A DNA stretch of 64,000 nucleotides from an uncultured Salinimicrobium sp. (lineage in GTDB: Bacteria; Bacteroidota; Bacteroidia; Flavobacteriales; Flavobacteriaceae), in NCBI GenBank assembly GCA_946887075.1, contig CAMPKA010000014.1, forward strand, positions 1 to 64,000, read 5' to 3'. This document shows, one piece after another, positions 8,078 through 16,968 of this stretch. Every line of letters starts with the position of its first letter. Position 1 is the stretch's first letter. The translations under genes were made by a program, and so were the position numbers. The notes below the pieces were generated by a model. That model saw only the letters and a list, made by a program, of their open reading frames with translations. It did no database searches and was not told where the DNA came from.

Positions 8078-8581
8078 ATGGAAAAGCTCACTCTATTCTT
8101 GGTTCTTTTGATTGTTTCGTGCAACCATAGCAATTCAAACCCTGATGACAAAGTTAATTTTTTCAATACACCATACTCGGATTTTAAAAACATCAGTTTT
8201 TTAAAAGATTACGAAAAGATTTCCGACACCTCATTTTCAAAGGCTGGATACGATCCCACACACCGAATAACAGAATTGCAAAAAAATGATAAGAAGTTAA
8301 TTCTTTTTTCCAAGATTGAACTTGATAGTAACCGTAGGGAGATATATTCCGTTCTTGACACTTTACAAATTAATAGGTTAACGCAAGATCAAGTACTAAC
8401 AATAGGATATTGTGAGGTGGAGAATTCTTTAATGGAAGAAATTATTGCGATCTTTTACAGAACGGACCCTAGGCAAAGAAAAATTTACAGGATACATAAA
8501 GCTTGGAAGGCAAATGCTGAAAGCAATAAAATTGAACCTATTAGAAATTCGGAAGTTAAGTTTTGTTGGGATGTGGATTAG
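8078..8581 (+). CDS. Hypothetical lipoprotein
   Basis: The gene encodes 167 residues starting MEKLTLFLVLLIVSC, a short lipoprotein signal with the likely lipidated Cys at 15, followed by a Ser/Asn-rich linker. The mature part is a mixed alpha/beta soluble domain with motifs such as SKIELDSNRREIYSVLDTL and EEIIAIFYRTDPRQRKIYRI. I recognise no family. It is the only plus-strand gene in the AT-rich left region and stands alone, with gaps of about 540 bases before and 290 bases after it. Codon use is AT-rich like its neighbours on the left. It may belong to the accessory region rather than the housekeeping operon beyond the tRNA. Confidence 0.65.
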   Translation: MEKLTLFLVLLIVSCNHSNSNPDDKVNFFNTPYSDFKNISFLKDYEKISDTSFSKAGYDPTHRITELQKNDKKLILFSKIELDSNRREIYSVLDTLQINRLTQDQVLTIGYCEVENSLMEEIIAIFYRTDPRQRKIYRIHKAWKANAESNKIEPIRNSEVKFCWDVD

Positions 8582-8874
8582 AATCCGAAGCTAAACATGA
8601 AAAACCGATTACAGAACGCGTTTGTGGATTAAATGCTTTCTGAGGTTACAATTCCTCTGGTCGCTGGCGCTAGAGGTATTGACAATTACCGCCCGGGGTA
8701 TCCTTTCTCGAAATTTAATATAAAATTGCTGAATTGTAAGGCTCCAATTGTGCACCGGAGGTATCCATTTCCGGACTTTACTGACTTCACTGGTCGTTAA
8801 GAATTCTAATGAAAAAATGAAAACAGACTTGCACAACACTTTTCTGTAGCCACAGGTTAAAGAGTATATAAACA

Positions 8875-8904
8875 AAAAAACCCAAGATTTTCATCTCGGG
8901 TTTT
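8875..8904 (-). terminator. Rho-independent terminator of tRNA-Phe
   Basis: Read on the minus strand, AAACCCGAGAT pairs with ATCTTGGGTTT around a GAAA tetraloop (one G-U pair) and is followed by a T-run (TTGGGTTTTTTTG). It begins a few bases after the 3' end of the tRNA, as expected for its transcription terminator. Confidence 0.75.
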
Positions 8905-8908
8905 TAAG

Positions 8909-8981
8909 TGGTGCCTCCAGGAATCGAACCAGGGACACAAGGATTTTCAGTCCTTTGCTCTACCAACTGAGCTAAGGCACC
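8909..8981 (-). tRNA. tRNA-Phe (GAA)
   Basis: A 73-nucleotide cloverleaf on the minus strand. The acceptor stem GGTGCCT (8981-8975) pairs with AGGCACC (8916-8910) and the discriminator is A at 8909. The D-arm GCTC..GAGC, anticodon stem GGACT..AATCC with loop containing GAA, and T-arm with GGTTCGATTCC are all in place. The anticodon GAA reads Phe codons UUC/UUU. CCA is not encoded (the next bases are CT), as is usual in this lineage. The 3' end points to the AT-rich accessory region on the left, the typical geometry for islands inserted at a tRNA, although I found no duplicated tRNA end inside the window. Confidence 0.95.
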
Positions 8982-9016
8982 ATTGGTAATAATACTTGCC
9001 CTGGAGCAAGCGGGTG

Positions 9017-9048
9017 CAAATATAGATTCAAAATTATTATTTGACAAA
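9017..9048 (-). promoter_or_regulatory. Bacteroidota-type promoter for tRNA-Phe
   Basis: On the minus strand TTTG (9048-9045), a 20-base spacer and TATATTTG (9024-9017) match the Bacteroidota sigma-ABfr consensus TTTG-N19-TAnnTTTG, with an exact -7 element. The predicted transcription start lies about 30 bases before the 5' end of tRNA-Phe. Confidence 0.7.
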
Positions 9049-9098
9049 GGAATTGAAAAAAAATTGCTTTTGTAACTTAGCCAGATCAAGGGCTCCCG

Positions 9099-9830
9099 AT
9101 GAATTTAATTATTGACATTGGAAACACCATAGCCAAAACGGCTGTTTTTCAAAGGAGTGAACTTCTTGAGAAATACGTGACTAATAAGGCGCATCTCAAT
9201 GAGAAGATCCAGAAAATTTCTGAAAAATTCCTGTCCATAGGAGCTGTGGTTGTTTCCGATGTATCTGCCGAAAACTACAGTCTTCCTGTGGAATTATTCC
9301 ACAATCCTTTCCTTCTGGAGATTTCTGAAACCACTTCTTTGCCCTTTGAAAATTTGTACGAAACGCCCGAGACTTTAGGAAATGACAGGAAAGCATTGGT
9401 GGCAGCAGCAAGCAAACTCTTTCCTTCGAGAAATGTGCTGGTCATTGATGCCGGAAGCTGTATTACCTATGACCTGAAGGATGAGAAAAACCGGTACCTT
9501 GGAGGAGCGATTTCTCCCGGTCTCAGGATGCGGCTGAAATCCCTTCATTCATTTACCGGAAAATTACCTGAGGTGGAGCCCGTCCAGGTGGAGGACGTTC
9601 TGGGACGCAGCACCCGGGGTTCTATCCTGACTGGTGTCATAGAAGGGATCAGGATGGAAATGGATGGCTTCATTGACGCCTACCGGGAGAGAAATAATAA
9701 TCTTATTACAATTCTTACAGGGGGAGATGCAGATTTCTTGTCTGTAAACTTAAAAAATAGCATATTTGCCAACTCCAATTTCTTATTGGAGGGCTTAAAC
9801 CACATTCTCGAATTTAATACCAATCGATGA
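9099..9830 (+). CDS. coaX: Type III pantothenate kinase
   Basis: The 243-residue product phosphorylates pantothenate with ATP, the first step of coenzyme A synthesis, in the cytoplasm. The N-terminal phosphate loop MNLIIDIGNTIAKTAVF is the CoaX signature. The centre carries GNDRKALVAAASKLFP and DAGSCITYDL, and then GGAISPGLRMRLKSLH, all family motifs of the ASKHA fold. Length is normal for CoaX. The start at 9099 gives the conserved N-terminus at once. Its stop overlaps the next gene by four bases (ATGA), so it heads the envelope operon that continues to the CNNM protein. This gene order (coaX, beta-barrel, TPR, lptC) is common in flavobacteria. Confidence 0.95.
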   Translation: MNLIIDIGNTIAKTAVFQRSELLEKYVTNKAHLNEKIQKISEKFLSIGAVVVSDVSAENYSLPVELFHNPFLLEISETTSLPFENLYETPETLGNDRKALVAAASKLFPSRNVLVIDAGSCITYDLKDEKNRYLGGAISPGLRMRLKSLHSFTGKLPEVEPVQVEDVLGRSTRGSILTGVIEGIRMEMDGFIDAYRERNNNLITILTGGDADFLSVNLKNSIFANSNFLLEGLNHILEFNTNR

Positions 9831-11074
9831 CAAAGCGATTAATATTAATCGTATTCCTATTTATTTCAGTGATTACGACGGCTCAGGAACGCACCACTTC
9901 CCCATATTCCTTTTATGGCGTTGGGTTGAACACGTTCCGGGGAACTGTTGAGAATAAATCGATGGGCGGGATCAGTATATTTTCCGATAGCATTCATTTG
10001 AACCTTCAGAATCCCGCCGGATACGGAAGGCTTAGACTAACTAATTATTCCGTAGCGGGCAGCCATTCCAGGACAGCTCTTGAATCTGCCACGGAATCAG
10101 GTTCTGCTCGTGTGACCACCTTGGATTATCTCGCCATAGGGATACCTACCAACAAATTCGGATTCGGTTTTGGTCTTATTCCATATTCTGCAGTGGGATA
10201 CAACATCATTGATATCAACGAAGAAGCCGGTACCGCCGGTCGTTTTTCCGGAAGCGGCGGGATCAATAAGGTCTTTCTCGGTGCAGGATTTGAACTCACC
10301 CCTAATATCAGCATCGGTGCCGAAGCACACTATAACTTCGGGAACATCGAGAACTCGAACATTCACATCAGGCAAGGCCTGCAGTTTGGCACCCGGGAAA
10401 TCAACAGTTCCGACCTCAGGGGCTTTACCTATAAAATAGGTTTGGATTATGAGAGAATGCTCAGCGAAAAACTGGAAATCAGGCTAGGGGCACATTATGC
10501 TCCTCAAGCTGATTTGAGATCTGACAACGAGCGTGAGCTTGCCACTGTACTTATCACTGCACAGGGAAATGAAGTGCCGATTGAGCGGGAGGAAATTGAA
10601 ATAGGTGCTACCGACCTAACGCTTCCTGCAAGTGTGACCATTGGGGCTGGAATAGGGCAGCCATTGAAGTGGTTCGTTGGTGCGGAATATGAGAATACCG
10701 GGGAAAGCAATTTCAGCAACCGCTCCTTTTCAGTCGAGGGAGCCAGCTATAGTTCTGCCACAAAAATGAGAATCGGGGGATTTTACATCCCGGAATATAA
10801 CTCTCTGACTAGTTACTTCAGCAGGGTGGTCTACAGGGGTGGATTCAGAATGGAGGAAACAGGTCTAAGCCTTGATGGAGAGGCTATAAACGAACTTGGC
10901 ATATCTTTTGGAGTAGGATTACCAGCAGGAGGAAATTTTTCCAACCTCAATGTCGGATTCGAGTATGGACAACGTGGTACGACCGACTCCGGACTGATAA
11001 AGGAAAATTTTTTCAACGTGATGATAAGCCTCTCTCTAAGCGACAGGTGGTTCATAAAAAGAAGATTTGAATAA
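9827..11074 (+). CDS. Outer-membrane beta-barrel protein (FadL/OmpP1-like)
   Basis: The 415-residue product has a Sec signal (MTKRLILIVFLFISVITTAQ) and then amphipathic beta strands rich in Gly, Tyr and Phe, ending in an aromatic-rich strand (ISLSLSDRWFIKRRFE) as in barrel proteins. The opening TSPYSFYGVGLNTFRGTVEN and the NPAGYG element resemble the plug start of FadL/OmpP1-like proteins. It overlaps coaX by four bases and precedes a TPR protein and lptC. A role in outer-membrane structure or uptake of hydrophobic substrates is inferred from fold only. The family is usually annotated simply as an outer-membrane protein in flavobacteria. Confidence 0.8.
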   Translation: MTKRLILIVFLFISVITTAQERTTSPYSFYGVGLNTFRGTVENKSMGGISIFSDSIHLNLQNPAGYGRLRLTNYSVAGSHSRTALESATESGSARVTTLDYLAIGIPTNKFGFGFGLIPYSAVGYNIIDINEEAGTAGRFSGSGGINKVFLGAGFELTPNISIGAEAHYNFGNIENSNIHIRQGLQFGTREINSSDLRGFTYKIGLDYERMLSEKLEIRLGAHYAPQADLRSDNERELATVLITAQGNEVPIEREEIEIGATDLTLPASVTIGAGIGQPLKWFVGAEYENTGESNFSNRSFSVEGASYSSATKMRIGGFYIPEYNSLTSYFSRVVYRGGFRMEETGLSLDGEAINELGISFGVGLPAGGNFSNLNVGFEYGQRGTTDSGLIKENFFNVMISLSLSDRWFIKRRFE

Positions 11075-11100
11075 CAACTAATTGAAAAAAACCCTATACT

Positions 11101-12471
11101 ATGAAAACTAAAGTGATACTATTCCTTTCTGGTTTGTTGTTAAGCACGGGGGCTTTGCAGGCACAGGCGAACCAGGAGTGTGCGACCACCGCCTCTCTGG
11201 CCTACAGTGATGCCAAAGCCAAAAATTATGAAGCCGCCTACCCACGAATCCAAACCCTGAGGGAGGAATGCCCAACATACAGCATTGTAACGTACCAGTA
11301 CGGAGAGCGCATCCTTAAGGATATGCTAGAAAAAGCCCCAGAAGGCGAAAAAGCGGATATCGCAGAGGATCTGATCTCCCTGTATAAGGAGCGTCTTCAG
11401 TACTTCCCACAAAAGACAAGTGCTGCAGAAGTAAAAGCGGATATCGCTCAGGCGATGTACGATTACAAGATCGGAACCCTGGAAGAACAATATGCTGCTT
11501 TCGATGAGGCCTTCAAGGAAGATAAGAAAGCCTTTAATGCCAAGTCTCTCTATACCTATTTTTACCTGTTGGTGGAACTTCAGGATAGCGGGAAGAAAGA
11601 TCTCCAGGATGTCTTTGAGGGATATGATATTATCATAGCTGAAGTTGAAAGTAATGAAAATGAACTGGCTGAAGGTCTTCAGAAACTTATTCAGAAGCAG
11701 GAAGCTGGTGAGGAGTTGACCGCCAAAGAAAAGAGCAGAATGAATGCTTATGAGGTGAACCTTAAGGCGTACAGCTCCATCAAGGGAAGTATTGATGCCA
11801 AACTCGGCCAGCGTGCGGATTGTGAAAATCTGATTCCACTTTACAGCAAAGATTTTGCTGCTAACAAAGGAAATATAGACTGGCTCAGAAATGCAGCGGG
11901 AATGATGTCTTCCAAGGAATGTACAGAAGATCCCTTGTTCTTTAAAATGGTGGAGGCATTACACCAGTTAGAACCTTCTGCTAAAACTGCGCTTTATCTG
12001 GGGCAATTGGCTGAAGCTGATGGAAATGCCAGCAAAGCCCTTGAATATTTTAACCAGTCTGCCGAGCTTGAAACCAATGCGACCGATAAGGCCCGGGTAT
12101 ATGGTATGATCGCTGGTCAATATAAAGATAAGGGTCAGTTTTCCCAGGCGCGGAACTTTTATCGGAAAGCACTACAGGCAAGGCCTTCGTACGGAAGGGC
12201 ATATCTTCAGATAGCGGATATGTATGCAGCCAGCGCCAACAATTGTGGATCGAATTCATTTGAAAAGCGTGCGGTGTACTGGTTGGCAGCTGATTATGCT
12301 GAAAAGGCCGGCCGGGTTGATCCTTCAATCAGTAGTGTTGCCAATCAGACAGCTGCAGCATACCGTGGCCGGGCACCTCAACGTTCTGATATCTTTCAGG
12401 CCGGAATGCAGGGCAAAACGATATCTTTCAACTGCTGGATCGGTGAGAGCGTGAGGGTACCTACTTTGTAG
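11101..12471 (+). CDS. Exported tetratricopeptide-repeat protein
   Basis: A 456-residue protein with a Sec signal ending near LQAQA (residue 22). The body is almost all helical. Clear TPR-like repeats lie at about 285-390, for example TALYLGQLAEADGNASKALE, MIAGQYKDKGQFSQARNFYR and KALQARPSYGRAYLQIADMY. It carries several Cys in the mature part, including Cys27 and one in EECPTYS. It probably acts as a periplasmic scaffold. It is 26 bases after the beta-barrel gene and 2 bases before lptC, so it is co-transcribed with envelope genes. The exact partner is unknown. Confidence 0.85.
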   Translation: MKTKVILFLSGLLLSTGALQAQANQECATTASLAYSDAKAKNYEAAYPRIQTLREECPTYSIVTYQYGERILKDMLEKAPEGEKADIAEDLISLYKERLQYFPQKTSAAEVKADIAQAMYDYKIGTLEEQYAAFDEAFKEDKKAFNAKSLYTYFYLLVELQDSGKKDLQDVFEGYDIIIAEVESNENELAEGLQKLIQKQEAGEELTAKEKSRMNAYEVNLKAYSSIKGSIDAKLGQRADCENLIPLYSKDFAANKGNIDWLRNAAGMMSSKECTEDPLFFKMVEALHQLEPSAKTALYLGQLAEADGNASKALEYFNQSAELETNATDKARVYGMIAGQYKDKGQFSQARNFYRKALQARPSYGRAYLQIADMYAASANNCGSNSFEKRAVYWLAADYAEKAGRVDPSISSVANQTAAAYRGRAPQRSDIFQAGMQGKTISFNCWIGESVRVPTL

Positions 12472-12472
12472 T

Positions 12473-13036
12473 ATGATTGTCACATACGGGAATATATTCA
12501 GAAGCATTGTCACGGTTTTCACTGTGACAATGCTTTTTTCATGTGAGGGAAATCTGCAGGGTGTCAGAGAGCTAGAAATGCCCGCTGACGCCCCACAGGC
12601 AATAGGAAAAGGAATAAACCTCGTCTATACGGACTCCGGCAAGGTGGTCGCCACCCTGAAGAGTGATAAAATGCGAGATTTCTCCAATAAGGAATTTCCT
12701 TACCGCGAATTCCCTGAAGGACTGAAGGTGGCATTTTTTGAAGGGGAGCAGGGGAAAAATACGGTCACAGCGGATTACGGAATTGTATACAACCTTACGG
12801 GGTTGATCGATCTGAGAGGCAATGTGGTTGTGATCACCAGTGACAGCACCCGTCTGACAGCGGAACAGCTCTACTGGGATCAGAGCAATAATTGGGTCTT
12901 CACCGACCGACCCAACACGATCAGGTTTAAAAACGGGGCGATCAATGAGGCGGAGGGTTTTGACAGTAATCAGGAATTCAGTAATTTCCGGTCAAGGTCC
13001 AACACGGGAGTACAAATCATAGAAGACGAACCATGA
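12473..13036 (+). CDS. lptC: LPS export protein LptC
   Basis: The 187-residue product matches LptC, the bitopic protein that takes lipopolysaccharide from the LptBFG transporter and hands it to LptA. The N-terminus has a hydrophobic segment ending MLFSC (Cys24), so the protein is probably a lipoprotein in this lineage instead of having a classical anchor. The beta-jellyroll repeats typical of Lpt proteins are seen as VYTDSGKVVATLKSDKM, TVTADYGIVYNLTGLIDLRG and DSTRLTAEQLYWDQSNNWVF. It starts 2 bases after the TPR gene and overlaps the next small gene by four bases. Confidence 0.85.
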   Translation: MIVTYGNIFRSIVTVFTVTMLFSCEGNLQGVRELEMPADAPQAIGKGINLVYTDSGKVVATLKSDKMRDFSNKEFPYREFPEGLKVAFFEGEQGKNTVTADYGIVYNLTGLIDLRGNVVVITSDSTRLTAEQLYWDQSNNWVFTDRPNTIRFKNGAINEAEGFDSNQEFSNFRSRSNTGVQIIEDEP

Positions 13037-13221
13037 ACATGTATAGGGTAGTTGAATTTGCATATTTGGCAGTAGCGGGATTTTTCCTGTATGAGGCCGT
13101 GCGGGTATGGGACCAGGAAAGAGACCAGGCCTACCTGTTCCTTCTTTTCTGTATTATCGGGATATTCATGTTCTTCTTTAAGCGGCATTTCAGGCATAAG
13201 TACCGCAACCGGAACAAATAA
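13033..13221 (+). CDS. Small conserved membrane protein
   Basis: A 62-residue protein with two hydrophobic segments (about 7-22 and 33-49) and a strongly basic C-terminal tail (KRHFRHKYRNRNK). Its ATG overlaps the lptC stop (ATGA); a second ATG two codons later is also possible. The same kind of small protein is usually found at this place in flavobacterial genomes, between lptC and the CNNM gene. No biochemical role is known. Tight coupling suggests an accessory role in the envelope operon. Confidence 0.75.
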   Translation: MNMYRVVEFAYLAVAGFFLYEAVRVWDQERDQAYLFLLFCIIGIFMFFFKRHFRHKYRNRNK

Positions 13222-13224
13222 CAT

Positions 13225-14511
13225 ATGGCGACTGATATTATCATTATTGTCTCCTGTTTGATTCTTTCGGCATTTTTTTCGGGGATGGAAATTGCCTTTG
13301 TTTCCGCGAATAAAATCCATGTGGAGATTGAGAAGAAGGGAAATGACTTCCTGGCTCGTATCTTAACCCGCCTGACGCGCAAACCTTCGAAATTTATCGC
13401 CACCATGCTGGTCGGGAACAATATCGTCCTGGTGATCTACGGATTTTTCATGGGGGATCTTTTGATGGACTGGTTCCGGAGCATGCCCTCGGACAATGAA
13501 TTTCTCAATTACATCTTTACGGATCTGAGTCTTTTGACACAGACCCTTATTTCCACACTAGTCATTCTGATAACCGCGGAATTTTTACCCAAGGTTTTCT
13601 TCCAGATTTACGCGAATTTTCTGCTGAAGTTCTTTGCTTTGCCGGCTTACCTTTTTTATCTGCTCTTCAGTTTTATATCCTCTTTCGTGATCTGGATTTC
13701 AGATGTAGTACTTAAGCGGTTCTTCAAGACCAGTGGCGACGAGGTGCAACTGGCTTTTACCAAGGTGGAACTCGGAAATTACATCACAGAACAACTGGAA
13801 AGGGTAGAGGAGGACCAGGAAATCGATTCCGAAATCCAGATCTTCCAGAATGCCCTGGAGTTCTCTCAGGTGAAATCAAGGGAGGTGATGATTCCCAGAA
13901 CGGAGATCGTCGCAGTGGATCTGGCCACAGAGCCGGATAAGCTGTCGGAGACATTCACCGCTACGGGATTGTCCAAAATCCTGGTTTATCGCGAGAATAT
14001 TGATGACATCATCGGTTATGTGCATTCCTTTGAGCTTTTTAAAAAGCCGGCTACCATAAAGTCCATTCTGCTTCCGGTCGTTTTTGTTCCAGAGACGATG
14101 CTTGTCAAAGATGTACTGAACATCCTGATCAAAAAAAGGAAGAGTATTGCAGTGGTCATTGATGAATACGGAGGTACGAGTGGAATGATGACCGTAGAAG
14201 ATATTGTAGAGGAACTTTTCGGAGAAATTGAAGACGAACACGACCCGGTGGTGATGGTAGAGGAGAGATTGGGAGAAAACCATTATCTTTTTTCAGCCCG
14301 ACTGGAGGTTGATTATCTCAATGAGAGCTACCGACTGGATATTCCTATCGGAGACAATTATGAGACCCTGGGGGGATATATTGTCAATCATACGGAAGAG
14401 ATACCTCCCAAGGATGGAGTCGTAGAAATCGGAGGTTTTACCTTCTTTATCAGGGAAGTGTCCAACACGAAGATCGAGCTTGTGGAGATGAAGGCCAGAC
14501 GAGAGGAGTAA
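13225..14511 (+). CDS. CNNM/CorC-type membrane protein (hemolysin family)
   Basis: A 428-residue protein with the layout of the CNNM/CorC family: an N-terminal DUF21 membrane domain (about 1-190, with SAFFSGMEIAFVSANK and ITAEFLPK), a CBS pair (about 205-330, including SREVMIPRTEIVAVD and VIDEYGGTSGMMTVEDIVEE), and a C-terminal CorC_HlyC domain (about 345-425). Related proteins are magnesium or divalent-cation exporters, and the hemolysin name is historical. The gliding protein GldE has the same domains, so a GldE-like role is possible, but no gld genes lie next to it. It follows the 62-residue membrane protein by 3 bases. Confidence 0.88.
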   Translation: MATDIIIIVSCLILSAFFSGMEIAFVSANKIHVEIEKKGNDFLARILTRLTRKPSKFIATMLVGNNIVLVIYGFFMGDLLMDWFRSMPSDNEFLNYIFTDLSLLTQTLISTLVILITAEFLPKVFFQIYANFLLKFFALPAYLFYLLFSFISSFVIWISDVVLKRFFKTSGDEVQLAFTKVELGNYITEQLERVEEDQEIDSEIQIFQNALEFSQVKSREVMIPRTEIVAVDLATEPDKLSETFTATGLSKILVYRENIDDIIGYVHSFELFKKPATIKSILLPVVFVPETMLVKDVLNILIKKRKSIAVVIDEYGGTSGMMTVEDIVEELFGEIEDEHDPVVMVEERLGENHYLFSARLEVDYLNESYRLDIPIGDNYETLGGYIVNHTEEIPPKDGVVEIGGFTFFIREVSNTKIELVEMKARREE

Positions 14512-14608
14512 TTTAACCATTTCGTCGGATTTTGGAGTTTTATTGTTTTATGGTAACCCTAAAAATGGTATTTTCGCCCCCTGTATTTCAGATTTAATTA
14601 CGTAAAAA

Positions 14609-16729
14609 ATGGCAGTATTAAATAAAATAAGGCAACGGTCTGTTTTCCTTATTATCATTATCGCACTCGCGCTTTTCTCCTTTGTATTGGCTGATGTTAT
14701 CCGCAACGGAGGTCTTTCTTCCCAAAAATCCCAGAATACCATTGCGACTATAAATGGAGAGGAGATGGATAGGGCACAATTTGCAAGACAGGTAGAGGCC
14801 TATACCCGCAATATGGGACCCAATGCCTCCACCTCCCAAGCGGTCCAGAGGGTATGGGAAATGAATCTGCGTCAGGTATTGCTTCAGGAGCAACTCGAGG
14901 AGCTTGGCGTTCGTGTTGAAGAAGCTCATATCAAGGAAATGATGAGGACGGAGATGGCTTCCAATCCGAATTTTCTCAATGAAGCTGGCATGTTCGACGA
15001 GAACAAACTTCAGGAATATGTGGCAACGCTAAAGAATACTTCGCCGCAAGCTTATCAGCAATGGTTGAACTACGAGACCTCAGTAGCTGATGCAGCCAGG
15101 GAACAGGTTTATTTCAACCTGGTGCGGGCTGGGGTAGGAGCCACTTTACTTGAAGGGGAGCAGGCATATCGGTTTGCCAATGATAATGTAGATCTCCGGT
15201 TTGTCAACATTCCGTATACCAGCGTACCTGACTCGGAAGTAGAGGTCAGCAAGGCTGAGATCAAGGAATATATGGAAGCCCACAAGGAGCAGTTCGAAGG
15301 GGAGGCATCCAGGGATATTCGATATGTGCTTTTCCAAGAAAATGCCTCTGCGGAGGACGAAGCTGCCATTAAAGAGGAAATGCTTTCGTACCTTAAGGAT
15401 AGGGTAGAATATAACGCCGTTACGCAGACCAATGACACGATCCAGGGTTTTGGAAAAACAGAGGATTACGAATCTTTTGTGAACGAGACTTCTGATATCC
15501 GTTATTCCGATGCCTACTTGTTCAGGGATGACATTCCTGAAGATATATCAGATTCTATCTTTCAGTTACAGGAGGGAGACATTTATGGTCCGTACAAGAC
15601 CAATAGCTACTGGAATCTTTCCAGAGTAGTTGAAGTGACTCAGGTTCCGGATTCTGCTAAGGCCAGTCATATTCTTGTGGCTTTCCAAGGTTCTCCTGTA
15701 GGCGCTGGAGTGACCAGAACCAAGGCTGAAGCGGAGGCCCTGGCTGATAGCATCGCAGGCGTAGTGAGACAGGATGAGACCAAGTTTGCCGAGCTGGCAC
15801 TTGCTTATTCCGCAGATGCTTCCAACAAAGAGGCTGCCGGGGATCTGGGATGGTTTACCCCTGGCACAATGGTCGGACCATTCAATGATTTCGTTTTCTC
15901 CAATCCTGAGGGAACTATCGGCGTGGTAGAAACCCAGTTCGGGTACCATGTCATTGACATTCAGGAACAGACTGCCCCGCAGGATGCCATTAAACTCGCA
16001 ACAGTTTCACGCGAGATACAACCTTCTGAAAAGACCTTGAATGACTTGTACACCAAAGTCACACAATTTGAACTTGCAGCCAAAGAAGGAAACTTTGAGG
16101 AAGTGGCTGAAAAAGATGGCCTTGAAGTAAGACCCGTCAAGGAAATTGGGGTTCTGGAAGAGAACATACCCGGACTGGGTGGTCAACGCCAGATCGTGCA
16201 ATGGGCTTTTGAGGAAGAAACAGAGGCTGGAGAAATCAAGAGATTTGATATCCCTCAGGGGTATGTTGTGGTGCAGGTAACGGCTGCAAGTGAAAAAGGA
16301 CTCCCCAGCGTGGAATCTGCCTCATCCAGGGTTATTCCGATCTTACAGAAGGAGAAAAAGGCTGAAATCATTAAAGCCAGAATATCAGGAAACACCTTAC
16401 AGGAAATCGCTGCGAATCAGGATGTCGAAGTGAATAGGGCCGATGCGGTAAACCGGAACAGTCCAGTGCTGCCGGGTGCAGGCACTGAACCCTTCGTGGT
16501 TGGAGTTGCCTTTGGAATGGAAGAAGGGGAGGTGAGTGAACCCTTGACTGGCGAGACGGGAGTGTTTGTAATTGAGGTTACGGGGAAAAACCCTGCAGCA
16601 GAACTGGAATCCTACCGAAGCTTTGCGGCTAGAGAAACCACCGCACAACGGACCACGGTACAACCCGAAGTTGTCGAGGCGTTGAAAAAAACTGCTGAGA
16701 TCGAGGATAACAGAGCCCGATTCTATTAG
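14609..16729 (+). CDS. PpiD/SurA-type peptidylprolyl isomerase
   Basis: A 706-residue periplasmic folding factor anchored by one N-terminal transmembrane helix (about 12-30). A SurA_N-like chaperone region follows (about 45-190). A parvulin-type PPIase domain lies at about 352-453, with ASHILVAF, FAELALAYSADASNKEAAG, DLGWFTPGTMVGPFNDFVF and the closing FGYHVIDIQE. The long C-terminal region has a second, diverged parvulin-like part (PGLGGQRQIVQWAF). PpiD-type proteins help newly exported outer-membrane proteins to fold at the Sec exit. The gene starts 97 bases after the CNNM gene and may have its own promoter. It ends the housekeeping operon. Confidence 0.88.
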   Translation: MAVLNKIRQRSVFLIIIIALALFSFVLADVIRNGGLSSQKSQNTIATINGEEMDRAQFARQVEAYTRNMGPNASTSQAVQRVWEMNLRQVLLQEQLEELGVRVEEAHIKEMMRTEMASNPNFLNEAGMFDENKLQEYVATLKNTSPQAYQQWLNYETSVADAAREQVYFNLVRAGVGATLLEGEQAYRFANDNVDLRFVNIPYTSVPDSEVEVSKAEIKEYMEAHKEQFEGEASRDIRYVLFQENASAEDEAAIKEEMLSYLKDRVEYNAVTQTNDTIQGFGKTEDYESFVNETSDIRYSDAYLFRDDIPEDISDSIFQLQEGDIYGPYKTNSYWNLSRVVEVTQVPDSAKASHILVAFQGSPVGAGVTRTKAEAEALADSIAGVVRQDETKFAELALAYSADASNKEAAGDLGWFTPGTMVGPFNDFVFSNPEGTIGVVETQFGYHVIDIQEQTAPQDAIKLATVSREIQPSEKTLNDLYTKVTQFELAAKEGNFEEVAEKDGLEVRPVKEIGVLEENIPGLGGQRQIVQWAFEEETEAGEIKRFDIPQGYVVVQVTAASEKGLPSVESASSRVIPILQKEKKAEIIKARISGNTLQEIAANQDVEVNRADAVNRNSPVLPGAGTEPFVVGVAFGMEEGEVSEPLTGETGVFVIEVTGKNPAAELESYRSFAARETTAQRTTVQPEVVEALKKTAEIEDNRARFY

Positions 16730-16968
16730 TCGGTTCCGGATGTTCTGTGGCAGCAAGAGGTTACAGTGGCCATTCCCTTCCTGAGCCTTGAATTTCCGGT
16801 GTTATGGGATAAGGTTGTATTTCAGTGTGAGCTGAGAATAATCTGAGAAGGCTCGATTCGAAGGTTTGGTTCCTGTTTGGTTGGAATGGATTGGCCTTGT
16901 CCTGACGTTAGCCTTTGCTATCCAACAGTGACACGAAGAATATGCAATAAATCCGCCACCTCCGTTTT

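Noticed and set aside
8609..8875. 88-codon minus-strand frame between the hypothetical lipoprotein and tRNA-Phe
   Set aside because: No signal or motif; located in a gap ending with the tRNA terminator; composition not protein-like.
12050..12454. Overlapping frames on both strands at the end of the TPR gene
   Set aside because: They coincide with TPR codons and have no features of their own.
15566..15949. 127-codon minus-strand frame inside the PpiD-type gene
   Set aside because: It is antisense to a conserved domain and shows no motif; a shadow of the real gene.
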